Shown: piece by piece, positions 8,287 to 17,515 of the stretch
How the letters are laid out: every line of letters starts with the position of its first letter
How positions within the stretch are numbered: position 1 is the stretch's first letter
NCBI GenBank assembly: GCA_014859065.1
Contig: JACUUU010000486.1
Location: forward strand, 1-33,882
DNA length: 33,882 nucleotides
From: Anaerolineales bacterium
Lineage (GTDB): Bacteria; Chloroflexota; Anaerolineae; Anaerolineales; UBA4823
Direction: 5' to 3'
Program-made: the position numbers and the translations under genes
Notes under the pieces: model-generated
The model's input: the letters and a program-made list of their open reading frames with translations, nothing else
Databases searched by the model: none
Told to the model about the DNA's origin: nothing

Positions 8287-9099
8287 ATGCCGGCAATTTA
8301 TCCAGCTCGTTTGAAGACCCAAACGGCAGAACTAGCTGAGTGTTATGCCAACCCAAAGAATTTCTTGCGGGGTTTGCATAATTTGCTTGAATTTTATTCA
8401 GATCGTACTTATAGACCTGGTCAATCGGGTGAGCCACGACCACTCATAGCTCAATATAATGTGCCATCACCTGTCCTGAGGCAGGTGCTAAAGGACTTGC
8501 TTCGAAAGATAGAAAAACATCCGCAGGTTGGGTTAGTTCTATGCGATAATCTTTGGGAGCAACCATACCTAGAATGTAAGCAGCTGGCGGTAAGAGTTCT
8601 CGGGAATATTGCTCCAGAGCCGCCCGAGAAAATTTTTGAGAGGGTTGTCCGATGGGGAATTTCTGGGAGTGAACATCATCTGCAAATGGATCTGGTTGTT
8701 GAAGGGCTGGCAAGATTAAGGCGTGAGCGGCCTGATGTTTATATCCATCAGGTTGGAGATTGGTTATCTGCAGAAAATCATGCCTCCAATCAGATCGGGA
8801 TTAAGGCATTAATCGCATTATTAGATCAAAGTCATTTCGCCAATCTTCCAGCAATTTACCGAATATTAACCCCCCTGCTCCATTCTAAGCGATCGAAACT
8901 CCGTTCTGATATTATTCTAGTGTTGGGTATGTTAGCAAAGCATTCACCTCAAGAAACGGCAGTTTTTATTAAACAGAATATGGCATTCGCAGCTGAGTAC
9001 CCAGAAATACTCTGGTTCATCCGACACAGCTTACGCTTTTTCCCCCCAGAAATTGAGCGCAATCTACGAAAATCCTTAAAAGGTGTTGACTTAGAATGA
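8287..9099 (+). CDS. HEAT/ARM-like helical-repeat protein, function unknown
   Basis: A 270-residue soluble protein made of repeated helix pairs (for example HLQMDLVVEGLARLRRERPDVYIHQVGDWL and KRSKLRSDIILVLGMLAKHSPQETAVFI), resembling HEAT or DNA-alkylation-repair-like solenoids. No catalytic signature, signal peptide or membrane segment is visible. The ATG at 8287 is chosen over a TTG one codon upstream. It lies between proS and rpsO on the same strand. I do not recognise a specific family and assign no function. Confidence 0.75.
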   Translation: MPAIYPARLKTQTAELAECYANPKNFLRGLHNLLEFYSDRTYRPGQSGEPRPLIAQYNVPSPVLRQVLKDLLRKIEKHPQVGLVLCDNLWEQPYLECKQLAVRVLGNIAPEPPEKIFERVVRWGISGSEHHLQMDLVVEGLARLRRERPDVYIHQVGDWLSAENHASNQIGIKALIALLDQSHFANLPAIYRILTPLLHSKRSKLRSDIILVLGMLAKHSPQETAVFIKQNMAFAAEYPEILWFIRHSLRFFPPEIERNLRKSLKGVDLE

Positions 9100-9129
9100 A
9101 GGTTAGGTACAAACCTTGATTTTCTCTGG

Positions 9130-9135
9130 TATAAT
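9130..9135 (+). promoter_or_regulatory. Candidate -10 box of rpsO
   Basis: A perfect TATAAT about 30 bp after the stop of the HEAT-like gene. The expected transcript start near 9142 would leave a leader of about 128 nt that contains the hairpin at 9158-9219. No good -35 hexamer is visible. Confidence 0.45.
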
Positions 9136-9157
9136 TTTCCCCACTGACTAGACCTGT

Positions 9158-9219
9158 CGGTGGCGGGATTTATTTGATGGCAATTAGCATCATCCTGCCC
9201 ATCAAATAATGGGCTACCG
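9158..9219 (+). promoter_or_regulatory. Structured mRNA leader of rpsO, possible S15 autoregulatory element
   Basis: A two-tier hairpin. The lower stem pairs 9158-9164 with 9213-9219 (7 bp, one G-U). The upper stem pairs 9170-9180 with 9199-9209 (11 perfect bp), separated from the lower by a small internal loop and closed by an 18-nt loop. It lies about 50 nt before the rpsO start. In several bacteria S15 represses its own translation by binding a leader structure. That this is such an element is inference; no match to a known S15-leader class was established. Confidence 0.6.
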
Positions 9220-9269
9220 GTATGGAGACCTGCAGTTAAATTTACACTGAATGGAGATAAGCAGACGTC

Positions 9270-9542
9270 ATGGTAATGGAAAAAAACCAGAAACAAGAAA
9301 TCATCGGGCAATTTTCGCGTCATGAAAAAGATACCGGGTCACCGGAAGTTCAAATAGCGATTCTGACAAAGCGAATAACCCATCTTACAGACCACCTAAG
9401 AGCGAACAAGCATGATGAATCCTCACGGCGTGGTTTGTTAAAGCTGGTTGGTCGTCGTCGCCGGTTGTTGAATTATGTCAGGCGACATGACTACCAACGT
9501 TACGTTGCGTTATCAGATCGATTAAAAATCCGGCGGAAATAA
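9270..9542 (+). CDS. rpsO: 30S ribosomal protein S15
   Basis: A 90-residue basic protein with the full S15 pattern: [32 protein letters not shown] then [23 protein letters not shown] and a short C-terminal [15 protein letters not shown]15 binds 16S rRNA early in assembly of the 30S platform. The start at 9270 gives [12 protein letters not shown]; an ATG at 9276 would also fit, since family members begin close to this point. A GGAG Shine-Dalgarno lies about 14 nt upstream. It is followed at a distance by pnp, the widely conserved rpsO-pnp pair. Confidence 0.97.
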   Translation: MVMEKNQKQEIIGQFSRHEKDTGSPEVQIAILTKRITHLTDHLRANKHDESSRRGLLKLVGRRRRLLNYVRRHDYQRYVALSDRLKIRRK

Positions 9543-9735
9543 TTCTTGTTGTCGGAGTAGAAATTTAGGAAAAAATCATCTAATAAAAAACTGCACATCT
9601 AAAAAGCAATTAGCCATGCAATTCAACGTTGTGAAATCAGGGGTTAAAAAATTGGGGCTATAGAAATAGCTTGATTGAGATCATTAAGCAGATAATTGGA
9701 TATACAAAAAGACCAAAAATTCGGAAAATAGCCAA

Positions 9736-9836
9736 CAGGTTAGGATTTGGAGACTGGTGACAACCAACAAACAGCGCCCTAGGAGAGTATTCGCGCGGTA
9801 AAGGATAGTTGCCAGCAGCTTCCAACACCTAACCTG
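9736..9836 (+). promoter_or_regulatory. Long base-paired mRNA leader of pnp
   Basis: Within the 317-bp rpsO-pnp gap, 9736-9744 pairs perfectly with 9828-9836 (9 bp). Inside it, 9747-9751 pairs with 9821-9825 and 9754-9757 with 9812-9815, all nested, giving a long irregular hairpin ending about 24 nt before the pnp ATG. The Shine-Dalgarno (TAGGAGG near 9848-9854) lies just outside. In E. coli PNPase autoregulates through a processed double-stranded leader stem; a similar role here is inference. The rest of the gap (9543-9735) is AT-rich and I see no gene or clear terminator in it. Confidence 0.6.
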
Positions 9837-9859
9837 GCGGAATCAGCTAGGAGGAACGT

Positions 9860-12058
9860 ATGAAACCAGAAGGAACACAATTAACAGTCGAAGTAGGCGG
9901 TAAAGCAATGACCGCAGAAACCGGTCGCTTAGCAGGATTAGCTGGAGGCGCAGTCACCTTGCGAGTCGGTGATACTGTGGTGTTTTCAGCTGCCACGATG
10001 AGCACAGAACCGCGTATGGGGATAGACTTTTTTCCTCTCACCATAGATTATGAAGAACGTATGTATGCTGGCGGTCGCATCCCTGGGTCATTCTTCAGGC
10101 GGGAAGGACGACCCAGTGAGGAAGCAACCCTAATAGATCGCTTAACAGATCGTCCTTTACGACCACTTTTCCCCAAAGATTTACGAAACGATGTGCAACT
10201 GATCTTGTATTCATTGTCGGTCGATGATGATAACCCAATAGACATCCTGGCTATAAATGCTGCCTCGTTATCACTTATGATCTCAGACATCCCCTGGGGT
10301 GGGCCGATAGGCGCTGTGCGTATTGGTCGTATCAATGGAGAATTTATCATCAACCCAACTTTTGATGAGAAGGAGCGGTCGGATTTAGACTTGCGGATCG
10401 CAGGGACAAGAGATGCGATACTCATGGTTGAATGCGGTGCTAACGAGATAACCGAAGACGTGATAGTAGCAGCGCTTGAATATGGACACCAAGCTATCCA
10501 GCCAATTATTGATCTCCAATTACAAATGGCTCAAGAGGTGGGTAAACCAAAGCGCGAATACCAGAGATTCTCCATCGATGAAGACCTGCATAACAAGGTG
10601 TACGACCAAGTCAATACTCCGCTCAACGAAATAATGGATAAACCCTATGATAAGGCTGAACGAAGTAAGGGAATATCGGACTTGAAGGAGGCGGTAGTTT
10701 CTGAGTTTGCTCGTGATGACGAGACCAAGGCGGGACCGGTAAGCGAAGCGTTCACCAATGCACTCAAGGCTTGTGTGCGGCAACGAATACTTGAACAAGG
10801 CATCCGTCCGGATGGGAGAAAGACCGAAGATATCCGAGATATTTGGTGCCAGGTTGAAGTCAGCCCGCGCGCGCATGGCTCTGGTCTGTTCACTCGGGGT
10901 GAGACTCAAGTGCTTACCCTGGCTACATTAGGTACACCACGAGAAGCTCAAGAATTGGATACACTCAGTCCTACAGAAACCAAGCGTTATATCCATCACT
11001 ATAATTTCCCTCCCTTCTCAACCGGTGAGACTCGCATGTTAAGGGGTGCATCCCGGCGTGACATCGGTCACGGTGCTTTGGCAGAACGGGCTCTGGTTAG
11101 CGTGATCCCTGCAGAGGCAGATTTTCCGTACACGATGAGGTTAGTGTCTGAAGTGCTTTCTTCGAATGGGTCTACATCTATGGCTTCGGTTTGTGCATCT
11201 ACGCTCGCACTCATGGATACAGGTGTCCCAATCAAAGCTCCAGTTGCAGGTATTGCGATGGGGTTGATTAAAGAGGGTGATCGCTTCGCGGTTTTGACCG
11301 ACATTCTCGGTATGGAAGATATGCTGGGTGATATGGATTTCAAGGTGGCAGGAACAGATAAAGGGGTCACCGCTATGCAAATGGATATCAAAATCAAAGG
11401 GTTGCCTTTTGAGATCTTATCACAAGCATTGGAACAAGCTCGAAAGGCACGTTTAATCATTTTGGACAAAATGATGGAAGTCATGCCTGCCCCGCGACCA
11501 GAACTCAAGCCTCACACCCCGCGGATTACCAAAGTGACTGTTCCGGTTGATAAGATTGGAGCAATTATTGGCCCAGGTGGAAAGACCATCCGCAGTATAC
11601 AAGAGGAGACTAACACCAGGATTGATATCCAGGAAGACGGATCGATTTTTATAGCAGCAGTGGATGGGGATGGTGAGCGAAGAGCAAGGGAGAGGATTTT
11701 GTCTTTGACTGAGTCAGCAGAAATTGGCAGAATCTATACCGGTAGAGTAGTTCGAGTAACTGATTTTGGCGCTTTCGTCGAGATTTTACCGAACACAGAT
11801 GGAATGGTACATATTTCCCAATTGGATACAGAACGAGTAGAAAAGGTTGAAGATATTGTCAGAATGGGAGATGAAATAACGGTTATGGTTACCGACATCG
11901 ATCCCAGTGGAAAGATTCGGCTTTCACGCCAGGCTGTTTTGGAAGGTTGGACAGCAGAGGAGGCAATGCGGCGGGATCGAGGTGGCGGCCGCTCCTCAGG
12001 ACCGAGACGTTCGGGGAGTGGACGGAGTGACCGTAATAGTGGGCGTGGCCGTCGCTAA
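9860..12058 (+). CDS. pnp: Polyribonucleotide nucleotidyltransferase (PNPase)
   Basis: A 732-residue 3'-5' phosphorolytic exoribonuclease that releases nucleoside diphosphates during RNA decay. The domains occur in the standard order: RNase PH-like domain 1 (about 10-145, with FFRREGRPSEEATLIDRLTDRPLRPLF), a helical linker, RNase PH-like domain 2 (about 315-545, with IRPDGRKTEDIR and GDMDFKVAGT), KH (about 560-620, IGAIIGPGGKTIRSIQ) and S1 (about 630-700, GRVVRVTDFGAFVEILP). The tail after 705 is rich in Arg, Gly and Ser. Length is normal. A strong Shine-Dalgarno precedes the ATG, and the upstream leader is highly structured. Confidence 0.98.
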   Translation: MKPEGTQLTVEVGGKAMTAETGRLAGLAGGAVTLRVGDTVVFSAATMSTEPRMGIDFFPLTIDYEERMYAGGRIPGSFFRREGRPSEEATLIDRLTDRPLRPLFPKDLRNDVQLILYSLSVDDDNPIDILAINAASLSLMISDIPWGGPIGAVRIGRINGEFIINPTFDEKERSDLDLRIAGTRDAILMVECGANEITEDVIVAALEYGHQAIQPIIDLQLQMAQEVGKPKREYQRFSIDEDLHNKVYDQVNTPLNEIMDKPYDKAERSKGISDLKEAVVSEFARDDETKAGPVSEAFTNALKACVRQRILEQGIRPDGRKTEDIRDIWCQVEVSPRAHGSGLFTRGETQVLTLATLGTPREAQELDTLSPTETKRYIHHYNFPPFSTGETRMLRGASRRDIGHGALAERALVSVIPAEADFPYTMRLVSEVLSSNGSTSMASVCASTLALMDTGVPIKAPVAGIAMGLIKEGDRFAVLTDILGMEDMLGDMDFKVAGTDKGVTAMQMDIKIKGLPFEILSQALEQARKARLIILDKMMEVMPAPRPELKPHTPRITKVTVPVDKIGAIIGPGGKTIRSIQEETNTRIDIQEDGSIFIAAVDGDGERRARERILSLTESAEIGRIYTGRVVRVTDFGAFVEILPNTDGMVHISQLDTERVEKVEDIVRMGDEITVMVTDIDPSGKIRLSRQAVLEGWTAEEAMRRDRGGGRSSGPRRSGSGRSDRNSGRGRR

Positions 12059-12080
12059 CCGAAAGCTGGAGGTGCAAACC

Positions 12081-12286
12081 ATGAGATCTGATTTTATCTG
12101 GATGAATGGTGAGTTTACCCCAGCGGTACTGCTGCATAATTGGTAGGAGTGTAGATTCTTGATTACCGCCCGATTGGCAGTGATGCTGTTGGTGCGCTCA
12201 CAAAAATCCTGATGAGAGATTTTTACAGAATTGTTCATGGAAAAGTGCTTCATTCAGATGAGCGGTTGAGCTATATTCTAATCTAA
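12081..12286 (+). pseudogene. ilvE: Remnant of a branched-chain aminotransferase gene with internal deletion
   Basis: A good Shine-Dalgarno (GGAGGT) and ATG at 12081 are followed by MRSDFIWMNGEFTP, matching the start of branched-chain amino acid aminotransferases (IWMNGEFVPW type). The similarity stops at about 12122. From 12125, in another frame, comes GTAA-stop-LVGV-stop-ILDYRPIGSDAVGALTKILMRDFYRIVHGK, ending at TAA 12284-12286. That resembles the family's C-terminus (GTAA...DGRPIGEGRPGPVT...F..IV.GK). The central portion, including the PLP lysine, is missing, and the C-terminal part carries TAA and TAG nonsense codons. I read this as an ilvE gene lost by a large internal deletion followed by decay. 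The remaining gap (12287-12412) is AT-rich and shows nothing else. Confidence 0.72.
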
Positions 12287-12412
12287 TCTAAAAACCGATA
12301 ATTGTTGATTAATTTAATCATTCTCTTATGTAACTATTACCAGTTAATCTGCATCTGATAAAATGAAGATTCAGGGTAATGATTATATCTAAAATGGGAA
12401 TTAAGATCTAAT

Positions 12413-12694
12413 ATGGATCAAGTTCGGATTCACCCACTTGGTGCGCGCGTACTTATTAAACCGGAACAGAGCGGTGAATCCCTACCCATTAGAGGGATTT
12501 ACATCCCTGAGATGACAAATGAACAGCCGCTATGTGGGGAAGTGGTTGCAGTTGGTGATCAAGAAGATGACATCAAAGTCAAGATAGGAAACAGGGTACT
12601 CTATCCGAAAAATTCGGGGATAGAGGTTTATGATGACGATATCTTATATGTAATCATTGATGCTAAAGATATCTTGGCAATTATAAAGGATTAA
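12413..12694 (+). CDS. GroES-like co-chaperonin, without an adjacent groEL
   Basis: A 93-residue protein with the Cpn10 fold pattern: IHPLGARVLIKPE at 6-18, a mobile-loop equivalent (LPIRGIYIPEM), GEVVAVGD and KIGNRVLYPKNSGIEV, ending ILAIIKD. GroES caps the GroEL folding chamber. This copy is divergent (the usual GGIVLP loop is altered) and is not beside groEL; trxB follows after 9 bp, so the two are probably cotranscribed. No CIRCE operator is visible. There is no Shine-Dalgarno, and a TAAGAT element lies 5 nt before the ATG. It may be an extra, specialised co-chaperonin. Confidence 0.85.
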   Translation: MDQVRIHPLGARVLIKPEQSGESLPIRGIYIPEMTNEQPLCGEVVAVGDQEDDIKVKIGNRVLYPKNSGIEVYDDDILYVIIDAKDILAIIKD

Positions 12695-12703
12695 ACAAGA
12701 AAC

Positions 12704-13684
12704 ATGGATTTCAATTTGTCAAATCTACCTACCAGAAGTAAATCTGAAGAAGAACATGTTAAGGTTTTGATCTTAGGATCAGGACCTGCTGGTCTGTCTG
12801 CAGCATTGTATGTTGCACGTGCCAGTCTCAATCCGGTTGTGTTGAGCGGCATCGAAATTGGAGGTCAAATATCATTGACCTATTCGATCGAAAACTATCC
12901 TGGATTTCCGGATGGTATTGGGGGAATGGAACTTTACGAACTTTTCCAAAAGCAAGCTGAACGTTTCGGAGCACGCATTGAAATCGATATAGCTGATGAA
13001 GTAGATCTCTCAGATCGCCCTTTTCGGGTAAAAACCCAAAATGGGAAATTGTATCTGGCTGAATCATTGATCATCAGTACCGGTGCCAGCGCGATCACCT
13101 TGAACGTACCAGGAGAAAAAGAATTTACCGGTAAAGGTGTTTCTTATTGTGGTACCTGCGATGGATGGTTCTTTAAGGGGAAAGACGTGGTTGTAGTTGG
13201 TGGAGGAGATAGTGCTTTGGAGGAAGGTATATTCCTTACTCGCTTCGCAAATTCAGTCACCATAGTTCACCGGAGAGATCAGCTGCGCGCTGGGCCGATT
13301 TTACAGGAGCGAGCCCGCAACAACCCCAAGATCGATTTTGTTTGGAATAAAATCGTCACTGAAGTCACTGGAAATGGAAGCGTCCAAAGCGTACAACTGC
13401 GCGACACAATAACTGGTGAAGAAAGCGAACAGGATACCAATGGATTATTCGTATTTATTGGGCATAAACCTAACACTCAATTATTTGAAGGCCAGTTAGA
13501 TATGGATGAACTCGGGTACCTGATCGTTGACCAAAAGATGAGGACAAATGTAGCCGGAGTATTTGCAGCGGGTGAGGTGGCTGATCCACATTTCCGTCAG
13601 GTAATCACATCTGCTGGGATGGGCGCGGCAGCCGCGATGGAAGCTGGCCATTTTCTGGATGAGATTGTGGGATACAACCGCTAA
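12704..13684 (+). CDS. trxB: Thioredoxin reductase (NADPH, FAD)
   Basis: A 326-residue low-Mr thioredoxin-disulfide reductase that passes electrons from NADPH through FAD to thioredoxin. The FAD motif GSGPAG is at 25-30, the redox pair C149-G-T-C152 lies in [10 protein letters not shown], the NADPH-binding [10 protein letters not shown] begins near 165, and the C-terminal FAD motif is [15 protein letters not shown]. Residues 1-17 are an extra N-terminal stretch compared with E. coli. It starts 9 bp after the GroES-like gene. Confidence 0.95.
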   Translation: MDFNLSNLPTRSKSEEEHVKVLILGSGPAGLSAALYVARASLNPVVLSGIEIGGQISLTYSIENYPGFPDGIGGMELYELFQKQAERFGARIEIDIADEVDLSDRPFRVKTQNGKLYLAESLIISTGASAITLNVPGEKEFTGKGVSYCGTCDGWFFKGKDVVVVGGGDSALEEGIFLTRFANSVTIVHRRDQLRAGPILQERARNNPKIDFVWNKIVTEVTGNGSVQSVQLRDTITGEESEQDTNGLFVFIGHKPNTQLFEGQLDMDELGYLIVDQKMRTNVAGVFAAGEVADPHFRQVITSAGMGAAAAMEAGHFLDEIVGYNR

Positions 13685-13711
13685 TAATTAGAAGATGAAT
13701 GATAGAAGTAG

Positions 13712-14668
<957 letters not shown>

Positions 14669-14813
14669 TGCTTTTAGCAGGTTGAGGAGAGTCTTCTGGC
14701 TGTGACGTAAAAACACCCTGGTTATTTTCAATTAGGTCCAGCCTACATGTAAACCAGTTCACGTATGGAATTTAATGGATACGGGATAATGTGAGTTTTT
14801 AGGAGAGAAAACG

Positions 14814-16124
14814 ATGCAATTACGCGATAAGGTAGCAGCCTTGCTTCCGGCTTGGCGGGAGAGAGTCCAAAAATTAATCTATGAACATGGGGATGTAAAA
14901 GTTGGTGATGTTAATATAGCCCAGGTATATGGAGGGATGCGAGGCGTCAAGTCCTTGGTAACAGATATTTCTTACGTCGATCCACAAGAAGGGATCAGGT
15001 TTAGAGGATTTACCATTCCCCAGGTTATAAAAGAGCTGCCAAAATCATCGCCAAATGCAATGCCTTGGGTTGGTGGTCTATATTATTTGCTGCTTGTCGG
15101 TGAGATTCCAACAGAGGCGGAAGCGTTAGAAGTTGAAGAAGATTGGAAAGCACGCAGCCAAATTCCCGAGCACGTCTTCGAGGTATTGAATGCCATGCCT
15201 GCAGACACTCACCCGATGATGCTTTTTTCACAAGCTGTCCTTGCTCTCCAGCCCTCGTCTGTTTTTGCCTCCCGCTACCGGGAGGGGATGCGGCGTGAGG
15301 ATTATTGGATGCCAATGTTGGAAGACAGCCTGAATTTGATCGCCAAACTTCCATCTTTAGCTGCCTACATTTACCGCTTGAAATATAAAGATGGCAAGTT
15401 TATTCAACCAGATCCAAACCTTGACTGGGGGGCAAATTTTGCCCATATGGTAGGGATTGATTCTGAAGAGTACCAGAACTTTTCGCGCTTATACTTCATC
15501 TTACACTCTGATCACGAGAGTGGAAATGCCAGCGCGCATGCGACTCACCTGGCAGCCTCAACGCTCTCTGATATCTATTATGCTTTTTCTGCAGGTCTGA
15601 ACAGCCTTGCTGGTCCTCTTCACGGCCTGGCGAATCAGGAAAGCTTACGTTGGTTGATGGACATACATGAGAAATTTAATGGTGTGCCTACCGCAGAACA
15701 GATAGAACGATATACATGGGAGACACTGAATAGTGACAAAGTAGTCCCTGGATATGGTCATGCTGTGCTGCGTAAGCCAGACCCTCGCTTTATGGCTCAA
15801 TTTGAGTTTGGAAATAAATATATTCCCGATGATGAACTGTTCAGGGTGGCTAAACTGGTATTTGAAATCGTCCCGAAAGTACTGCAGGTCCAAGGGCGGG
15901 CGAAGAACCCGTGGCCGAATATAGATGCAATCAGTGGAACACTGCAGCACCATTATGGGATAAGAGAGTTCGATTTTTATACGGTCCTGTTTGGGATTGG
16001 GAGGGCTTTAGGTGTGAGCGCAAATGCCGTCTGGGCACGAGCTTTGGGGCAACCACTTGAACGACCTAAGTCAGTGACAACATCTATGCTAGAAGAGATC
16101 GCAACAGGACAAAGACCATCCTAA
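14814..16124 (+). CDS. gltA: Citrate synthase, mitochondrial/eukaryotic-like type
   Basis: A 436-residue citrate synthase that condenses oxaloacetate with acetyl-CoA. The sequence follows the mitochondrial enzyme almost throughout: VYGGMRGVKSLV, DPQEGIRFRGFTIP, SLAGPLHGLANQESL with catalytic H270, VVPGYGHAVLRKPDPR with H316, KNPWPNIDAISG with D371, and LERPKS near the C-terminus. It is not the type II (E. coli) allosteric form. An AGGAGAG Shine-Dalgarno precedes the ATG. With mdh upstream it forms a TCA pair that ends at the terminator at 16208-16240. Confidence 0.96.
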   Translation: MQLRDKVAALLPAWRERVQKLIYEHGDVKVGDVNIAQVYGGMRGVKSLVTDISYVDPQEGIRFRGFTIPQVIKELPKSSPNAMPWVGGLYYLLLVGEIPTEAEALEVEEDWKARSQIPEHVFEVLNAMPADTHPMMLFSQAVLALQPSSVFASRYREGMRREDYWMPMLEDSLNLIAKLPSLAAYIYRLKYKDGKFIQPDPNLDWGANFAHMVGIDSEEYQNFSRLYFILHSDHESGNASAHATHLAASTLSDIYYAFSAGLNSLAGPLHGLANQESLRWLMDIHEKFNGVPTAEQIERYTWETLNSDKVVPGYGHAVLRKPDPRFMAQFEFGNKYIPDDELFRVAKLVFEIVPKVLQVQGRAKNPWPNIDAISGTLQHHYGIREFDFYTVLFGIGRALGVSANAVWARALGQPLERPKSVTTSMLEEIATGQRPS

Positions 16125-16207
16125 GTTCTAAATCCTGGTTTTAGCCTGGAGGCTGTCCTAGAAGTCTGTGTACACGTTGTAGGGCAGCTTAGAGAGTAAG
16201 ACACAAA

Positions 16208-16240
16208 AAAGAGGCTGTTTGCTAGAAGAACAGCCTCTTT
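16208..16240. terminator. Bidirectional intrinsic terminator
   Basis: A perfect 12-bp stem (16208-16219 with 16229-16240) and a 9-nt loop, flanked by A residues on the left and T-rich sequence on the right. It lies between convergent genes (citrate synthase ending at 16124, and the YibE/F gene ending at 16285 on the other strand), so it probably ends both transcripts. Confidence 0.85.
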
Positions 16241-16284
16241 CAGTTTTAGATACCCATACAATGAAATATATCATGAAGCCAGGA

Positions 16285-17499
16285 TTAATGGGTGTGTCCT
16301 CCCTCACCCTGGTTAGCGGGACCTAAAAAGCGTCTAATAGATCCCAGGTTGTTTTGGTTAAGAGCGATGATGCTGGCCAATCCAGTGGTGATGGGAACTG
16401 CCAAAATCAACCCTAATGATCCAACCAGGGTTCGTACGATCTCTTCAGTCACAAATTCCAAATTGACCAAATATCCGTATTGCTGACCAGACAATGTGAA
16501 GAGTAACAGCAGTGGCATGGCAGCACCAGCGTAGGCTAAAACCAAGATATTAATTGTGGCCGCGACGTGATCTTTACCGATACGCATCCCGCGTTGATAG
16601 AGGGTAGTCAGATCTTGGCGGCGATCAGCGTCATGCAGCTCAAAAATGGCGGAGGCTTGGGTAGTAACCAGGTCATCAAGAACACCTAAAGCGCCTATGA
16701 TCATACTTCCCAATACAAGACCACGAAGGTTAATTTGAACATCAGTCATCTGAATTAAGAACAGGGATTCCTCGCTCCCGAAACCAGTCAGCCTGGTCAG
16801 ATTGATGAAGTAATTGGCTAAGAAACCGGTTATCAGTAAGGCTAATAGCATGCCCAATACTGCTGAATGTGTCTTAAGAGTCCACCCAGATACCAGGTAC
16901 AAAGTGACAGCCAATAATACAAATGCGCCGGTAATGCTGACCAAAATAGGGTCTTGTCCTTGAAGGATCTGGGGGATGATGTAACCGATAATCACACTCA
17001 AGCTGAAGAACATGCCAATCAAACTCCTGACACCTTTCCAACCACTGACTAGAATACTAAAGAAAATAAATGTGCCTAATAACAACAGGATAGGGCGAGT
17101 GCGGACGAAATCAGTAAAATATGCGGTGACTTCGCCATCAGGACGCTGCCCGACAGTCACCAAGATATGTTCACCTGGATTAATGACTAACCCCTCTGGG
17201 CGTATCTGGTATTGACCGTAATCAACAATTAAGGTTTCGCCAGCATGGTCACCTTCTAACAATTCAACGCGCATGACTTGGTATTCTTGAGTATGGTCTC
17301 CTAAGGTGATAATCCCTTCATCAACAATTTCTAATACCCTTGCTTGGACTGTATCAGCCGGCAGGTTGAATCCTTCGATACCAACCGGAGAGAAGGTTCC
17401 CTGCTCTCTAAGTTTGGGAATCAGGAAGAAGATAATTGCTCCCGCTAGTACAACTAGAAAGAGACCTGAAAGAAGGAATAGAAGAGAGTTTCTTTGCAA
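16285..17499 (-). CDS. YibE/F-family multipass membrane protein
   Basis: A 404-residue inner-membrane protein. One N-terminal membrane segment (about 5-28) is followed by an extracytoplasmic beta-rich segment (about 45-125) and then about seven more hydrophobic segments. The family signature LGVLDDLVTTQASAIFEL is near the middle of the membrane part. YibE/F proteins are proposed permeases, but no substrate is established. The start is TTG (complement of 17497-17499): an in-frame stop lies just upstream and no ATG occurs until well inside. It is 16 bp downstream of the LysM gene and probably in one operon with it. Confidence 0.85.
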   Translation of the reverse strand: MQRNSLLFLLSGLFLVVLAGAIIFFLIPKLREQGTFSPVGIEGFNLPADTVQARVLEIVDEGIITLGDHTQEYQVMRVELLEGDHAGETLIVDYGQYQIRPEGLVINPGEHILVTVGQRPDGEVTAYFTDFVRTRPILLLLGTFIFFSILVSGWKGVRSLIGMFFSLSVIIGYIIPQILQGQDPILVSITGAFVLLAVTLYLVSGWTLKTHSAVLGMLLALLITGFLANYFINLTRLTGFGSEESLFLIQMTDVQINLRGLVLGSMIIGALGVLDDLVTTQASAIFELHDADRRQDLTTLYQRGMRIGKDHVAATINILVLAYAGAAMPLLLLFTLSGQQYGYLVNLEFVTEEIVRTLVGSLGLILAVPITTGLASIIALNQNNLGSIRRFLGPANQGEGGHTH

Positions 17500-17515
17500 T
17501 TTGATTTACTAGGGG

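Noticed and set aside
11907-12146. A 79-codon ORF overlapping the end of pnp
   Set aside because: Its first part is an out-of-frame shadow of pnp. Only the segment from ATG 12081 has meaning, as the N-terminus of the ilvE relic.
12287-12412. CIRCE heat-shock operator before the GroES-like gene
   Set aside because: No TTAGCACTC-N9-GAGTGCTAA-like inverted repeat was found in the upstream region.
16147-16240. Insertion-sequence end: GGCTGTCCTAGAAG near 16151 resembles GGCTGTTTGCTAGAAG in the terminator
   Set aside because: The two copies are short and imperfect, no transposase or matching distal inverted repeat is present, and the second copy is fully explained by a terminator hairpin.
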